Shown here piece by piece: positions 7,284-16,406 of a stretch of DNA of 64,000 nucleotides (positions are counted from its first letter, which is position 1; each line of letters starts with the position of its first letter). The stretch comes from Snodgrassella alvi (GTDB lineage Bacteria; Pseudomonadota; Gammaproteobacteria; Burkholderiales; Neisseriaceae), in assembly GCF_002777825.1 (NCBI RefSeq), contig NZ_MEIR01000065.1:1-64000 (forward strand), written 5' to 3'. The notes under the pieces were generated by a model. That model was not told the origin of the DNA. It made no database searches and saw nothing but the letters and a program-made list of their open reading frames with translations. The translations under genes and the position numbers were made by a program.

Positions 7284-7900
7284 GTACATTAATGGCAATT
7301 AGTAATCTTAATAGTCATCATTTTATTGCAGATGATTAGCTGGATACTAAACAAAGTATCCAGCCCGATACTTAGAGATTCTTAACTTTAAAAATCCTAG
7401 TTAAATAACCTTTTACCATTTCATATTTAACAATTTGTTTTGAAATACTTCTATGCATTTATATCTAATGTAGTAGGCAGTTCACCTTTATATAACCACT
7501 AGCTATGGCTAGCACATGGGTTAGTTAGTGAATTTCACTATTTAGAGTATGAATAAACATTGAAACTTTTGATTACTATTAACGCTGTGTCTTTATGTGA
7601 TTTAAATGATTCTATCCGCTACACAATCACAAGCAGTAAGAATTCATCAATTTGACTATGCACTAATAACCAGACCAAAATTGAAACACATCTTGTTTAA
7701 AAGATAAATTTTTTCATTAAATAATTGTAAAATAAATTTAAATAGTACACTTCACTTCAGTAATGTAAATTCCATAATTTTCAAAAAAAGTTCTTAATAA
7801 TAACCGGATTCATTCAAACAATATCCGAGTTTAAAAAAATAGCCATTTGCTTCAAGTAATCAAAATAATAATCAATATTCACATGCTAAATATTTTTAGG
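7284..7900. other. Intergenic, AT-rich, no gene seen
   Basis: About 620 bases after the repressor gene with no convincing coding frame or RNA gene. It ends at the second copy of the 60-bp repeat. Confidence 0.6.
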
Positions 7901-7960
7901 ACGCAAAAAAGCTCCCTCGCGGGAACTTTATCAATCAGCTGTTTAAGGTGAAGCATACCT
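7901..7960. repeat. 60-bp repeat with hairpin, copy B
   Basis: Direct repeat of 3136-3195, sharing both ends and the 27-base block from ATCAGCTG to CATACCT. The hairpin here is AAGCTCCC-TCGC-GGGAACTT with a weaker T run. It marks the right limit of the phage-like block; it may be a dispersed intergenic repeat rather than an attachment site. Confidence 0.85.
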
Positions 7961-7997
7961 GTATTTTTGACTTATTATAACGTTTGTATAGAATATG

Positions 7998-8426
7998 TCA
8001 AGTATTATAACGAAAAAATTTTTCGAATTGGGGTTGGCGTTTCATTTCCTGCCAGAAAAGCCATAGGCTTTGTTCAATAGCCTGATTCCAGTCTTTACTG
8101 GAATAGCGCCGGCGCTGGTTGCGTTTAACACCATGCTGACTCTGACGCTTATATAAAGGACTTATTTTGCAATATTTGCTGGATAATGTAGCAAATGCCT
8201 CACGATTTTTGTAAAACAGATTCCCCAGCGTGATTTTTACCATATCATATACTTCTGGCTGATAGGTAGGATAAAGTGCCTGCTGATTATTTTTGACATG
8301 TGTAGTAGGCTGATATTTCCATTCAATACTACGGCAATGCCCCTTTTTAATGGTATCTCTCATACAGTATTCATAAGCGCGCAGTACGTTTTCTGCCAGA
8401 TCAACTTCTACTTTATAGTCTGTCAT
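7998..8426 (-). CDS. Unrecognised protein divergent from an S24 repressor
   Basis: 142 residues, soluble, rich in basic and aromatic residues (HGVKRNQRRRYSSKDWNQ near the C-terminus) with four cysteines. I do not recognise the family. It is transcribed away from the S24 repressor gene at 8821, the place where phages keep the gene controlled by the repressor; a regulatory or antitermination role is possible but has no motif support. There is no neighbouring gene on the same strand to form an operon. Confidence 0.55.
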   Translation of the reverse strand: MTDYKVEVDLAENVLRAYEYCMRDTIKKGHCRSIEWKYQPTTHVKNNQQALYPTYQPEVYDMVKITLGNLFYKNREAFATLSSKYCKISPLYKRQSQHGVKRNQRRRYSSKDWNQAIEQSLWLFWQEMKRQPQFEKFFRYNT

Positions 8427-8820
8427 AGATACACCTTAACTAAATGATGAGCTAAAAACATTTAAGTTATACTTAACAAGTTTAAGAAGTGTTTAACCAA
8501 AAGTGTATTAAGCTTTGGTACATTAATATCTTAGATATACAATAAAATTAAATGCTTATTTAAGGAATCTTAATCAAAATCATATCTTTCCCTTTTATTG
8601 GATTGCCATAATGTGTTTTTAATTAATATTTGTATTAGATGATACAACATAGTTTAATAAATATTTTTCGCTATTTGCCTTATAAAAAGTGAATATTGAT
8701 TAATAAAAAGTATAATTTCATATTTAACAGGTGTAATAATAAGTCAATATCTAATAAATTGCAATCCATTGCCTAATTATGTAGTCACTAAATAAGATTA
8801 GGCAAAAACTAAGGATGATT
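8427..8820. other. Divergent intergenic region
   Basis: About 390 AT-rich bases between the unknown minus-strand gene and the plus-strand repressor gene. It should hold both promoters; I cannot point to a clear palindrome. An AAGG ribosome binding site at 8811-8814 serves the repressor start at 8821. Confidence 0.5.
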
Positions 8821-9438
8821 ATGTATACGGGTAAAAAATTAGGTGAGGCGATTAAATCCGCAATTGAGCTTAAAGGCGTACGCAAAGCTGATGTAGCCCG
8901 CGCTTTCGCAATTAAGCCACCTTCCGTAACCAGCTGGATTCAGACCGGCCGAGTAGATAAAGCACATATTGATAAGCTGGTTTCTTATTTTGCTGACGTA
9001 GTACAGCCAGAGCATTTTGGTATTGGTTCATTTGAAGCTAACGAAATTCTATTCAATGGTTACAAAGTACCTCTGTTGACATGGATAGATGCAGCCACAC
9101 AAAGGGACAAAGAAGCTTCAACTGCAGCTGGCAATGTTTGGGTACCAACGTTACGTAAGCCTGGAGCACAAACATTTGCGCTGGAAATCAAAGGCGATAG
9201 TATGGAACCTGAATTTACACCGGGCGACAAAATTATTGTTGAACCGGAACAACCTGTACATCACGGCTGTTTTGTTGTAGTGCGTGAAAATGGTAGCGAA
9301 GCCATGTTCAAGCAATATATCTATGAAGGTAGCCACCACTATCTGAAGCCACTGAATAACCGCTATCCGATTATCGAAATGTCTCAACGCTTTCATATAT
9401 GCGGCGTGGTGGTAGAGAAATTTAAGATATATATTTAA
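8821..9438 (+). CDS. Second XRE/S24 transcriptional repressor
   Basis: 205 residues from the ATG at 8821, which has AAGG at the right distance; the ATG at 8815 overlaps that site. Residues 5-55 are a helix-turn-helix (GVRKADVARAFAIKPPSVTSW). The S24 domain has Ser127 in GDSMEP and Lys164 in AMFKQY, and an Ala-Gly pair at 103-104 is a possible self-cleavage site. This form is common as a C2/CI-type phage repressor or a host HdiR-like regulator. It stands alone next to nar genes read from the other strand, followed by a shared terminator. Confidence 0.85.
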   Translation: MYTGKKLGEAIKSAIELKGVRKADVARAFAIKPPSVTSWIQTGRVDKAHIDKLVSYFADVVQPEHFGIGSFEANEILFNGYKVPLLTWIDAATQRDKEASTAAGNVWVPTLRKPGAQTFALEIKGDSMEPEFTPGDKIIVEPEQPVHHGCFVVVRENGSEAMFKQYIYEGSHHYLKPLNNRYPIIEMSQRFHICGVVVEKFKIYI

Positions 9439-9645
9439 TCCACTATATATGGTTTTGATTAAATATCGGCCTGATATAAAGAGATTACAACACTGATTGG
9501 ATATTATAGCCATCTGGCTGAGATTAGCATCATAGATGCAATAAGATTAGTGTAATTATGCTTTATTAGGCCGTATAAAATCAATAGTGATTGAAGCGAA
9601 TTCGTTTAGGTTACCTGATTGCTTTATTCGGATAACAAATATTTT

Positions 9646-9676
9646 AAAGGCAGTACTGAATACCAGTACTGCCTTT
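9646..9676. terminator. Bidirectional terminator between repressor gene and narI
   Basis: AAAGGCAGTACTG and CAGTACTGCCTTT form a perfect 13-bp stem with loop AATAC, followed by T's on the plus strand. It lies after the repressor stop and after the narI stop on the other strand, so it can close both transcripts. Confidence 0.85.
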
Positions 9677-9696
9677 TTGATCGCTAGCAAGCTATA

Positions 9697-10386
9697 TTAA
9701 TAACGTCTGCTTCTCACTAATTGAGCCTTACGTTTCAAATACACTAAGGTGCCGAAACCACTCCAGATATGCACCAGACGGGTGAATGGGAAAATCACAA
9801 ATACACTCATTCCCATAAACAGGTGTATTTTGAATATCGGGTCGACATGGGCAATAATGTTTGCTGCACCACTTCTAAAAGTAACAATGTGCTGCGCCCA
9901 CTGCATCAGGCTAATCATCTCTTCCCCATCCAGATGATGAGCAGAAACATGAATCGTGCCCAACCCCAAACAAAGTGTTATCAGCAGCCAGATTAAAACC
10001 AGCTTGTCACGCCAGCTGCTATTGGCCAGCAGGCGCGCACAGCTGAAACGACGGTAGATAAGCATCAGCAGGCCAATCAGAGCCAGAGTACCCATAATAC
10101 CGCCTGCAATCATGGCAGTAAGCTGTTTGGTTTCATGGCTGACTCCAAGCGTATCCCAGACGATAACCGGCGTCAGCAAACCAACCAGATGGCCGAAAAA
10201 CAGCCCCAGTACACCGATGTGAAACGAAATGTTACCAACACGCAACAGACGCGGATACAGTAACTGGCTGGATTCGGATTTCCATGAGTATTGATTGGTA
10301 TCAAAACGAATCAGGCTGCCCAGAAAAAAAACACTGACGGCAATATACGGATAAATGCCGAAAATAAATTGATTGAGATAATACAT
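9697..10386 (-). CDS. narI: Respiratory nitrate reductase gamma subunit (cytochrome b)
   Basis: 229 residues, five hydrophobic segments, the normal NarI length. It anchors NarGH to the inner membrane and passes quinol electrons through two b haems. Candidate haem-ligand histidines are visible in SFHIGVLGLFFGH near residue 60 and in HLFMGMSVF...LVHIWS near the C-terminus. GGGAG precedes the start. It is the last gene of narGHJI, 13 bases after narJ. Confidence 0.96.
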   Translation of the reverse strand: MYYLNQFIFGIYPYIAVSVFFLGSLIRFDTNQYSWKSESSQLLYPRLLRVGNISFHIGVLGLFFGHLVGLLTPVIVWDTLGVSHETKQLTAMIAGGIMGTLALIGLLMLIYRRFSCARLLANSSWRDKLVLIWLLITLCLGLGTIHVSAHHLDGEEMISLMQWAQHIVTFRSGAANIIAHVDPIFKIHLFMGMSVFVIFPFTRLVHIWSGFGTLVYLKRKAQLVRSRRY

Positions 10387-10399
10387 ACTGTCTCCCGGC

Positions 10400-11035
10400 T
10401 TAACTAAGTTTTTTATTGCGGAAAAATTGCACTTCCTGCACTGATGGCTGATTTAATAAAGGTTCCAGTCCTTCTGCAGTGGGGCCAAATTTTTCCAATG
10501 CTTCATCCATATTACGCACCGGCGCTGCCTGTAACGGTTCTGGAGCTACAGGGGATAAAGCCACTACAGCATCCATTACCGGCGCATACACAGACTGGCT
10601 TTTATGCAGATTTTCGGCAATATAGCCAATCACATGTACGGCATCAGCCAGCAAATTCTGAGCTTCCTGAATTTCAATACTGGATAGAAACTCCAAAAAT
10701 AAGGGCAGATAATCCGGCAATTCATTATTTTCCGGTTCCAGTCCGCGTGCCTGATATTCAGCCAGCAGGTCTACCATTGCCTGTCCGCGGGCACGGTCTT
10801 CGCCATGCAAATGTTCAAACAGGTGCAGGGCATGGCTGCGACTTCGATCAAAGGTATCGACATACACTTCTTGCAGACTGATTTCATCGTGGGCACGCAA
10901 ATGTGCAAAGAATGGCTGTAAGGCTGTTGCCTGCTCAGCCGTAGCCAGCTTGTTGACAGCATCTGACAGCTCTTCAGTATGGCTCAGCCATTCCTGCCGC
11001 GGATAGCTAAGTAAAATGGATAAAATTTTGTACAT
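10400..11035 (-). CDS. narJ: Nitrate reductase assembly chaperone
   Basis: 211 residues from MYKILSILLSYP, the usual NarJ start, with AGAGGA upstream; longer frames would run into narH. NarJ is a TorD-family cytoplasmic chaperone that holds apo-NarG while the molybdenum cofactor is inserted. The family block LYVDTFDRS is present as VYVDTFDRSRSHALHLFEH around residues 66-85. The gene lies 10 bases after narH, in the standard order. Confidence 0.95.
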   Translation of the reverse strand: MYKILSILLSYPRQEWLSHTEELSDAVNKLATAEQATALQPFFAHLRAHDEISLQEVYVDTFDRSRSHALHLFEHLHGEDRARGQAMVDLLAEYQARGLEPENNELPDYLPLFLEFLSSIEIQEAQNLLADAVHVIGYIAENLHKSQSVYAPVMDAVVALSPVAPEPLQAAPVRNMDEALEKFGPTAEGLEPLLNQPSVQEVQFFRNKKLS

Positions 11036-11045
11036 TTCTATCCTC

Positions 11046-12596
11046 TTAAATTGACTGGCGGTCATTTTTCTTGCGCAGACCATGAAAAACAATCGGCGCA
11101 GCTTTGCGGGTACCAAACAGGCTTTCCTTGCTGTGTCCATTGTGACAGCCATCACCAAAAGAGAAGCCGCAGCTGGCTTTTTCTTCGAAGGTATTGCTTA
11201 CCAGTTCTTTATGCGCACTCGGAATGACGAAACGATCTTCATAATTGGCAATGGCCATAATTTGATACATTTCTTCGATTTGAGTAGCACTGAGTCGATG
11301 ACCGGATAATTCCTGTAGTGCCTGCTCATCTGAATAAATTGATTTACTGCGCATGTATTTACGCATATCAATCATGGTTTGCAAGGCATTTACAATCGGT
11401 TCAGTTTTACCGGCAGTAAGCAGATTAGCCAGATACTCAAGCGGAATACGCATATCCTTGATTTCCGGAATCAAGCCATTTTCCCCAATTACGCCGGATT
11501 CAACTGCTGACTGAATTGGTGATAACGGTGGGATATACCACACCATCGGCAAAGTACGGTATTCAGGATGAAGTGGAAATGCTACTTTCCACTCAACTGC
11601 CATTTTGTAAACCGGTGAATTTTGCGCAGCCTGTATCCAGTCAGCCGGAATGCCCTGAGCCAGCGCTTCTTTGGCAATTTCCGGATCATTCGGGTCGAGG
11701 AAAATACCCAGTTGCTGCTCATATAAATCCTGTGGATTTTCAACTGCTGCACTCTCGCTGATACGGTCAGCATCATAGAGCAATACACCAAGATAGCGGA
11801 TTCGGCCAACACAGGTTTCCGAGCAGATGGTTGGCTGCCCGCCTTCAATGCGCGGATAGCAGAAAATACATTTTTCTGCTTTGCCAGCTACCCAGTTGTA
11901 ATATATCTTTTTATACGGACAACCGGATACGCACATACGCCAGCCACGACATTTATCCTGATCAATCAGCACAATGCCATCTTCTTCACGCTTATAAATC
12001 GAACCAGACGGACAGCTAGCCACGCAGGCCGGATTCAGACAATGCTCACACAAACGTGGCAGATACATCATAAAGGTGTTTTCAAAAGCGGCATAAATGT
12101 CCTTTTGAATCCCATCGAAGAGTTTGTCTTTCGAACGTTTGGCAAACTCACCACCCAGATCATCTTCCCAGTTTGGCCCCCATTCGATTTTGTCCATTTT
12201 CTGCCCGGTCAATACTGAAACCGGCCGCGCCGTGGGAGGCGTCTGCATCAATGGTGCTTTTTGCAGATGTTCATAATCATAGGTGAATGGTTCGTAATAC
12301 TGGTCAATAGCCGGCATATTCGGATTAGCAAAAATATTAGCCAATATTTTCAGTCTATTACCCTGCTTCAGTTTCAGCTTGCCAGAACGTTCGCGTACCC
12401 AGCCCCCCTTATACTGTTCCTGATCTTCCCAGTTTTTCGGATAACCTATACCTGGCTTAGTTTCAACATTATTAAACCAGGCATATTCCACACCATCACG
12501 GCTGGTCCAGACATTTTTACAGGTAACAGAACAGGTATGGCAACCAATACACTTGTCCAGATTCAACACCATTCCAATTTGTGCACGTATTTTCAT
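11046..12596 (-). CDS. narH: Respiratory nitrate reductase beta subunit (iron-sulfur)
   Basis: 516 residues. Four cysteine clusters are seen: CIGCHTCSVTC at 16-26, CEHCLNPACVASC near 184, CRGWRMCVSGC near 217 (the second Cys replaced by Trp, which makes the [3Fe-4S] centre) and CIFCYPRIEGGQ...CSETC near 244. The subunit wires electrons from NarI haems to NarG. AAGGAA precedes the ATG, 15 bases after narG. Confidence 0.97.
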   Translation of the reverse strand: MKIRAQIGMVLNLDKCIGCHTCSVTCKNVWTSRDGVEYAWFNNVETKPGIGYPKNWEDQEQYKGGWVRERSGKLKLKQGNRLKILANIFANPNMPAIDQYYEPFTYDYEHLQKAPLMQTPPTARPVSVLTGQKMDKIEWGPNWEDDLGGEFAKRSKDKLFDGIQKDIYAAFENTFMMYLPRLCEHCLNPACVASCPSGSIYKREEDGIVLIDQDKCRGWRMCVSGCPYKKIYYNWVAGKAEKCIFCYPRIEGGQPTICSETCVGRIRYLGVLLYDADRISESAAVENPQDLYEQQLGIFLDPNDPEIAKEALAQGIPADWIQAAQNSPVYKMAVEWKVAFPLHPEYRTLPMVWYIPPLSPIQSAVESGVIGENGLIPEIKDMRIPLEYLANLLTAGKTEPIVNALQTMIDMRKYMRSKSIYSDEQALQELSGHRLSATQIEEMYQIMAIANYEDRFVIPSAHKELVSNTFEEKASCGFSFGDGCHNGHSKESLFGTRKAAPIVFHGLRKKNDRQSI

Positions 12597-12611
12597 TATT
12601 GTGTTCCTTAC

Positions 12612-15600
12612 TTATTCTGCTACCGGTGTTTTGGCCGGTTGATCGAGCCAGTCCACCTTGTTCATCTTGCGTACCACTACCAGCTCGTCACGATTAGTGC
12701 CTACCGTGCCATAGTAGTTAAAGCCCCATGAAAGTTGTGCATAGCCACCAATCATATGAGTTGGCTTCATTACTACTTTAGTGACGGAATTATGAATACC
12801 ACCACGTTTGCCAGACAGTTCTGAACCGGGCACATTAACGATTTTTTCTTGTGCGTGGTACATGAGAATCATAGTTTCCGGTACACGCTGGCTCACTACC
12901 ACACGAGCGGTTAAAGTACCGTTAGCATTGAATACCTCTACCCAGTCGTTATCCTGCAAACCAGCTCGCTTAGCATCAATTTCAGATACCCAAACATGCG
13001 GGCCGCCGCGAGATAAAGTCAGCATACGCAGATTGTCAGAATAAGTACTGTGAATACCCCATTTCTGGTGCGGAGTGATGAAATTGAGCACAATTTCCGG
13101 ATTGCCATTACTGTGATGGCCTTGCACATTCAGCGTAGTTTTCAGATCAACCGCTGGACGATAGGAAACCAATCCCTCACCAAACAGTCGCATCCATTTA
13201 TGATCCTGATAAAACTGCTGGCGTCCGGTAAGCGTACGCCACGGTATCAATTCGTGCACGTTGGTGTAACCAGCGTTATAGCTGACTTTTTCGCTTTCCA
13301 GACCAGACCATGTAGGAGAAGAAATAATTTTGCGTGGCTGCGCCTGCACATCACGGAAGCGAATGGCATCATCCTCACGTGCAATTGCCAGATGAGTATG
13401 GTCAATACCGGTATTTTTGGATAAAGCTTCCCATGCTTTAACTGCTACATGGCCATTAGTTTCCGGTGCCAGCGTCAGAATCATTTCTGCTGCATCAATG
13501 GCACTGAGCAGCTTCGGCTGTCCTTTGGCCACACCCTCATGCTGGGTGTTATTCAGCTTGCGCAACAAATCAACTTCCGCTGCGGTCTGCCAGCTAATGC
13601 CTTTACCGCCATTACCGATTTTTTCCAGCAATGGGCCAACAGAAGTAAACTTGTCGTAAATCGTGCCATAATCACGTTCCACCACCGTCATTTTCGGCAT
13701 AGTTTTACCCGGTACCGGCTCACACTCACCCAGTTTCCAGTCTTTCGGATCAAACGGCTGTGCCAGTTCTTCCGGGCTATCGTGCATCAATGGTGTTAAT
13801 ACCAAGTCCTTGCGTACGCCTAGATAATCTTTCGCGGTTTCTGAAAAAGCCTTGGCCAGGCCCCGGTAAATATCCCAGTCAGTCTTGCTTTCCCATAATG
13901 GCTTCACCGCTTCGCTCATAGGATGGATAAACGGATGCATATCCGAAGTATTCAAATCATCCTTCTCATACCAAGTAGCTGTTGGCAGCACGATATCGGC
14001 ATACAAACAGGTCGTAGACATACGGAAATCTAACACGGTAAGTAAATCCAGCTTGCCTTCAGCAGCCGGGCGTACTTTCACATCAATTGGCTTGATGGCA
14101 GTGCTTTCATCACTCATCAGCGCATTTTGGGTACCAAGCAAATATTTAAGGAAATACTCATGTCCCTTACCGGATGAACCAAGAATATTTGAGCGCCATA
14201 CAAACAGATTACGCGGGAAATTCTGCGGATTATCAGGGTCGTTACACGCCATATCTAATGTGCCAGCTTTCATCTGCTCAACAGCAAAAGCAATCGGGTC
14301 TTTACCTTGTGCTTCCGCATCTCGGGTCACATCCAGCGGATTGCGTGCCAGCTGTGGTGCCGAGGGTAGCCACCCCATACGCTCAGCTTTTACATTAAAG
14401 TCCAACTGGCTCATATTCGCCATCTGGCCTGCATGAGTGGGCGCAATCACTTCCGCCATACTTAGCTTTTCATGCCGCCACTGACTGGTATGCGCGTAAA
14501 AGAATGACGTGCCATTCATCTGCCGTGATGGCCTATTCCAGTCGGCAGCAAAGGCCAGCGGCGCCCAACCAGTTTGCGGACGCAGTTTTTCCTGTCCCAC
14601 ATAGTGACACCAGCCACCACCACTCTGACCAATACAGCCACACATCATCAGTATATTAATAATGCCGCGATAAGCCATATCCATGTGATACCAATGATTC
14701 AGACCAGCACCCACAATCACCATACTGCGGCCATGCGTTTCATGCGCATTCTGTGCAAATTCACGTGCTACCTGAATCACCAACTCAGGTTTCACGCCAG
14801 TGTGTTTCTGCTGCCACAACGGGGTATACGGCACATCAGCCATATAGTCATCAGTAACGCCATCACCACCAAAACCACGGTCAATACCATAATTGGCGCA
14901 CATTAAATCAAATACTGTGGTCACCAGTATCTGTTCGCCATCGGCATTAGTAATCCGTTTAACCGGAATATTTTTCACAAGCACTTCAGTCGCATCCTCA
15001 CCACCAAAGTAGTCAAAAGACACGCCCATAATTCCATCATGATTTTTTTCAAGCGAAATCAATGCTTTAATTTCTGCACTATCGGATTTTTCCGCGCGCA
15101 GATTCCATTTACCCTGCTCACCCCAGCGGAAACCAATCGAACCTTTCGGTGCCACGATATCGCCAGTATTTTCATCAATGACCAGCGTTTTCCATTCTGG
15201 ATGATTGTCCTCATTCAGCCCGCCGGCAATCTGGCTTGCTCGCAGGAAATAACCGGGCAACAAACGACCCTTATCCTGATTCAGGACCACCAGATTGGGC
15301 ATATCAGTCAAACGGCGGCAGTAATCGATAAAATAAGCTGATGGATTTTGCAGATGGAATTCTTTCAGAATCACATGCCCCATCGCCATCGCCAGCGCCG
15401 CATCTGTACCCTGTTTCGGTGCCATCCAGATATCACTGAATTTCACCATTTCACCATAATCAGAAGATACCGCTACCGTTTTCGTTCCCTTGTAGCGTAC
15501 TTCAGTATAGAAGTGTGCATCCGGAGTACGCGTCATTGGTACATTAGAACCCCATACCATCAGATAATTGGCGTTATACCAGTCGGCTGATTCTGCTACG

Positions 15601-16307
15601 TCAGTCTGTTCACCCCATGTTTGCGGGCTAGACGGCGGCAAATCGCAGTACCAGTCATAAAACGACAGCGGTACACCACCAATCAAACTCAAATAGCGCG
15701 AACCAGCAGCATAACTCACCATCGACATTGCCGGAATTGGCGAAAAACCCATCACCCGGTCAGGGCCAAATTCCTTAATCGTAAATGCATTGGCGGCAGC
15801 AATAATTTCATAAGCTTCATGCCAGTCCAAACGAACAAAACCACCCAGACCACGCTGAGATTTATATTTCTTCGCTGACTCCGGATTCTGAGTAATGCTT
15901 TGCCATGCCTCAATTGCCCCCATACTCTGGCGCTTTTCGCGCCACATACGCAGCAAAGATGCACGAATCATCGGATATTTCACCCGCTGGGCTGAATACA
16001 CATACCAGCTATAAGATGCCCCACGCGGGCAGCCGCGTGGCTCATGATTAGGCAAATCAGCACGAGTACGCGGATAATCCGTCTGTTGCATTTCCCATGT
16101 AATCAGCCCGTTTTTCACAAAAACGCGCCAGCTACATGAACCGGTACAGTTCACCCCATGAGTAGAGCGTACTATCTTGTCATGCTGCCAACGCTGGCGG
16201 TAAGCATCTTCCCATTCACGTCCTTCTGCCACCACTGCACCATGTCCGGCAGAAAAAGTCTCTCTGGTTTTACGTAAAAAATTCAGTCTGTCTAAAAAAT
16301 GGCTCAT
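12612..16307 (-). CDS. narG: Respiratory nitrate reductase alpha subunit (molybdenum)
   Basis: 1231 residues from MSHFLDRLNF, which matches the known NarG N-terminus and follows GGAGC; the frame could begin five codons earlier. The N-terminal HGVNCTGSCSW motif holds the His and first Cys ligands of the FS0 [4Fe-4S] centre, as in membrane-bound NarG. The protein carries bis-MGD and reduces nitrate to nitrite on the cytoplasmic side. There is no Tat signal, consistent with the Nar rather than Nap type. Cofactor loading needs NarJ, encoded downstream. Confidence 0.98.
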   Translation of the reverse strand: MSHFLDRLNFLRKTRETFSAGHGAVVAEGREWEDAYRQRWQHDKIVRSTHGVNCTGSCSWRVFVKNGLITWEMQQTDYPRTRADLPNHEPRGCPRGASYSWYVYSAQRVKYPMIRASLLRMWREKRQSMGAIEAWQSITQNPESAKKYKSQRGLGGFVRLDWHEAYEIIAAANAFTIKEFGPDRVMGFSPIPAMSMVSYAAGSRYLSLIGGVPLSFYDWYCDLPPSSPQTWGEQTDVAESADWYNANYLMVWGSNVPMTRTPDAHFYTEVRYKGTKTVAVSSDYGEMVKFSDIWMAPKQGTDAALAMAMGHVILKEFHLQNPSAYFIDYCRRLTDMPNLVVLNQDKGRLLPGYFLRASQIAGGLNEDNHPEWKTLVIDENTGDIVAPKGSIGFRWGEQGKWNLRAEKSDSAEIKALISLEKNHDGIMGVSFDYFGGEDATEVLVKNIPVKRITNADGEQILVTTVFDLMCANYGIDRGFGGDGVTDDYMADVPYTPLWQQKHTGVKPELVIQVAREFAQNAHETHGRSMVIVGAGLNHWYHMDMAYRGIINILMMCGCIGQSGGGWCHYVGQEKLRPQTGWAPLAFAADWNRPSRQMNGTSFFYAHTSQWRHEKLSMAEVIAPTHAGQMANMSQLDFNVKAERMGWLPSAPQLARNPLDVTRDAEAQGKDPIAFAVEQMKAGTLDMACNDPDNPQNFPRNLFVWRSNILGSSGKGHEYFLKYLLGTQNALMSDESTAIKPIDVKVRPAAEGKLDLLTVLDFRMSTTCLYADIVLPTATWYEKDDLNTSDMHPFIHPMSEAVKPLWESKTDWDIYRGLAKAFSETAKDYLGVRKDLVLTPLMHDSPEELAQPFDPKDWKLGECEPVPGKTMPKMTVVERDYGTIYDKFTSVGPLLEKIGNGGKGISWQTAAEVDLLRKLNNTQHEGVAKGQPKLLSAIDAAEMILTLAPETNGHVAVKAWEALSKNTGIDHTHLAIAREDDAIRFRDVQAQPRKIISSPTWSGLESEKVSYNAGYTNVHELIPWRTLTGRQQFYQDHKWMRLFGEGLVSYRPAVDLKTTLNVQGHHSNGNPEIVLNFITPHQKWGIHSTYSDNLRMLTLSRGGPHVWVSEIDAKRAGLQDNDWVEVFNANGTLTARVVVSQRVPETMILMYHAQEKIVNVPGSELSGKRGGIHNSVTKVVMKPTHMIGGYAQLSWGFNYYGTVGTNRDELVVVRKMNKVDWLDQPAKTPVAE

Positions 16308-16406
16308 GAATTTGTGCTCCATAGAGGCCGCAGCCTCAAACAGTTTCTTATTGATTTATAATTTTTACAATGCCATCATCAACGACAATGGCGTAACTAC
16401 AGCAAG

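Noticed and set aside
8460-8520. Repeated TTTAAG/CTTAA motifs as repressor operators
   Set aside because: They are short and AT-rich, and no symmetric pair stands out from the background.
12612-16307. Many long plus-strand frames opposite narG
   Set aside because: They are shadows of a long, well-conserved gene on the minus strand.
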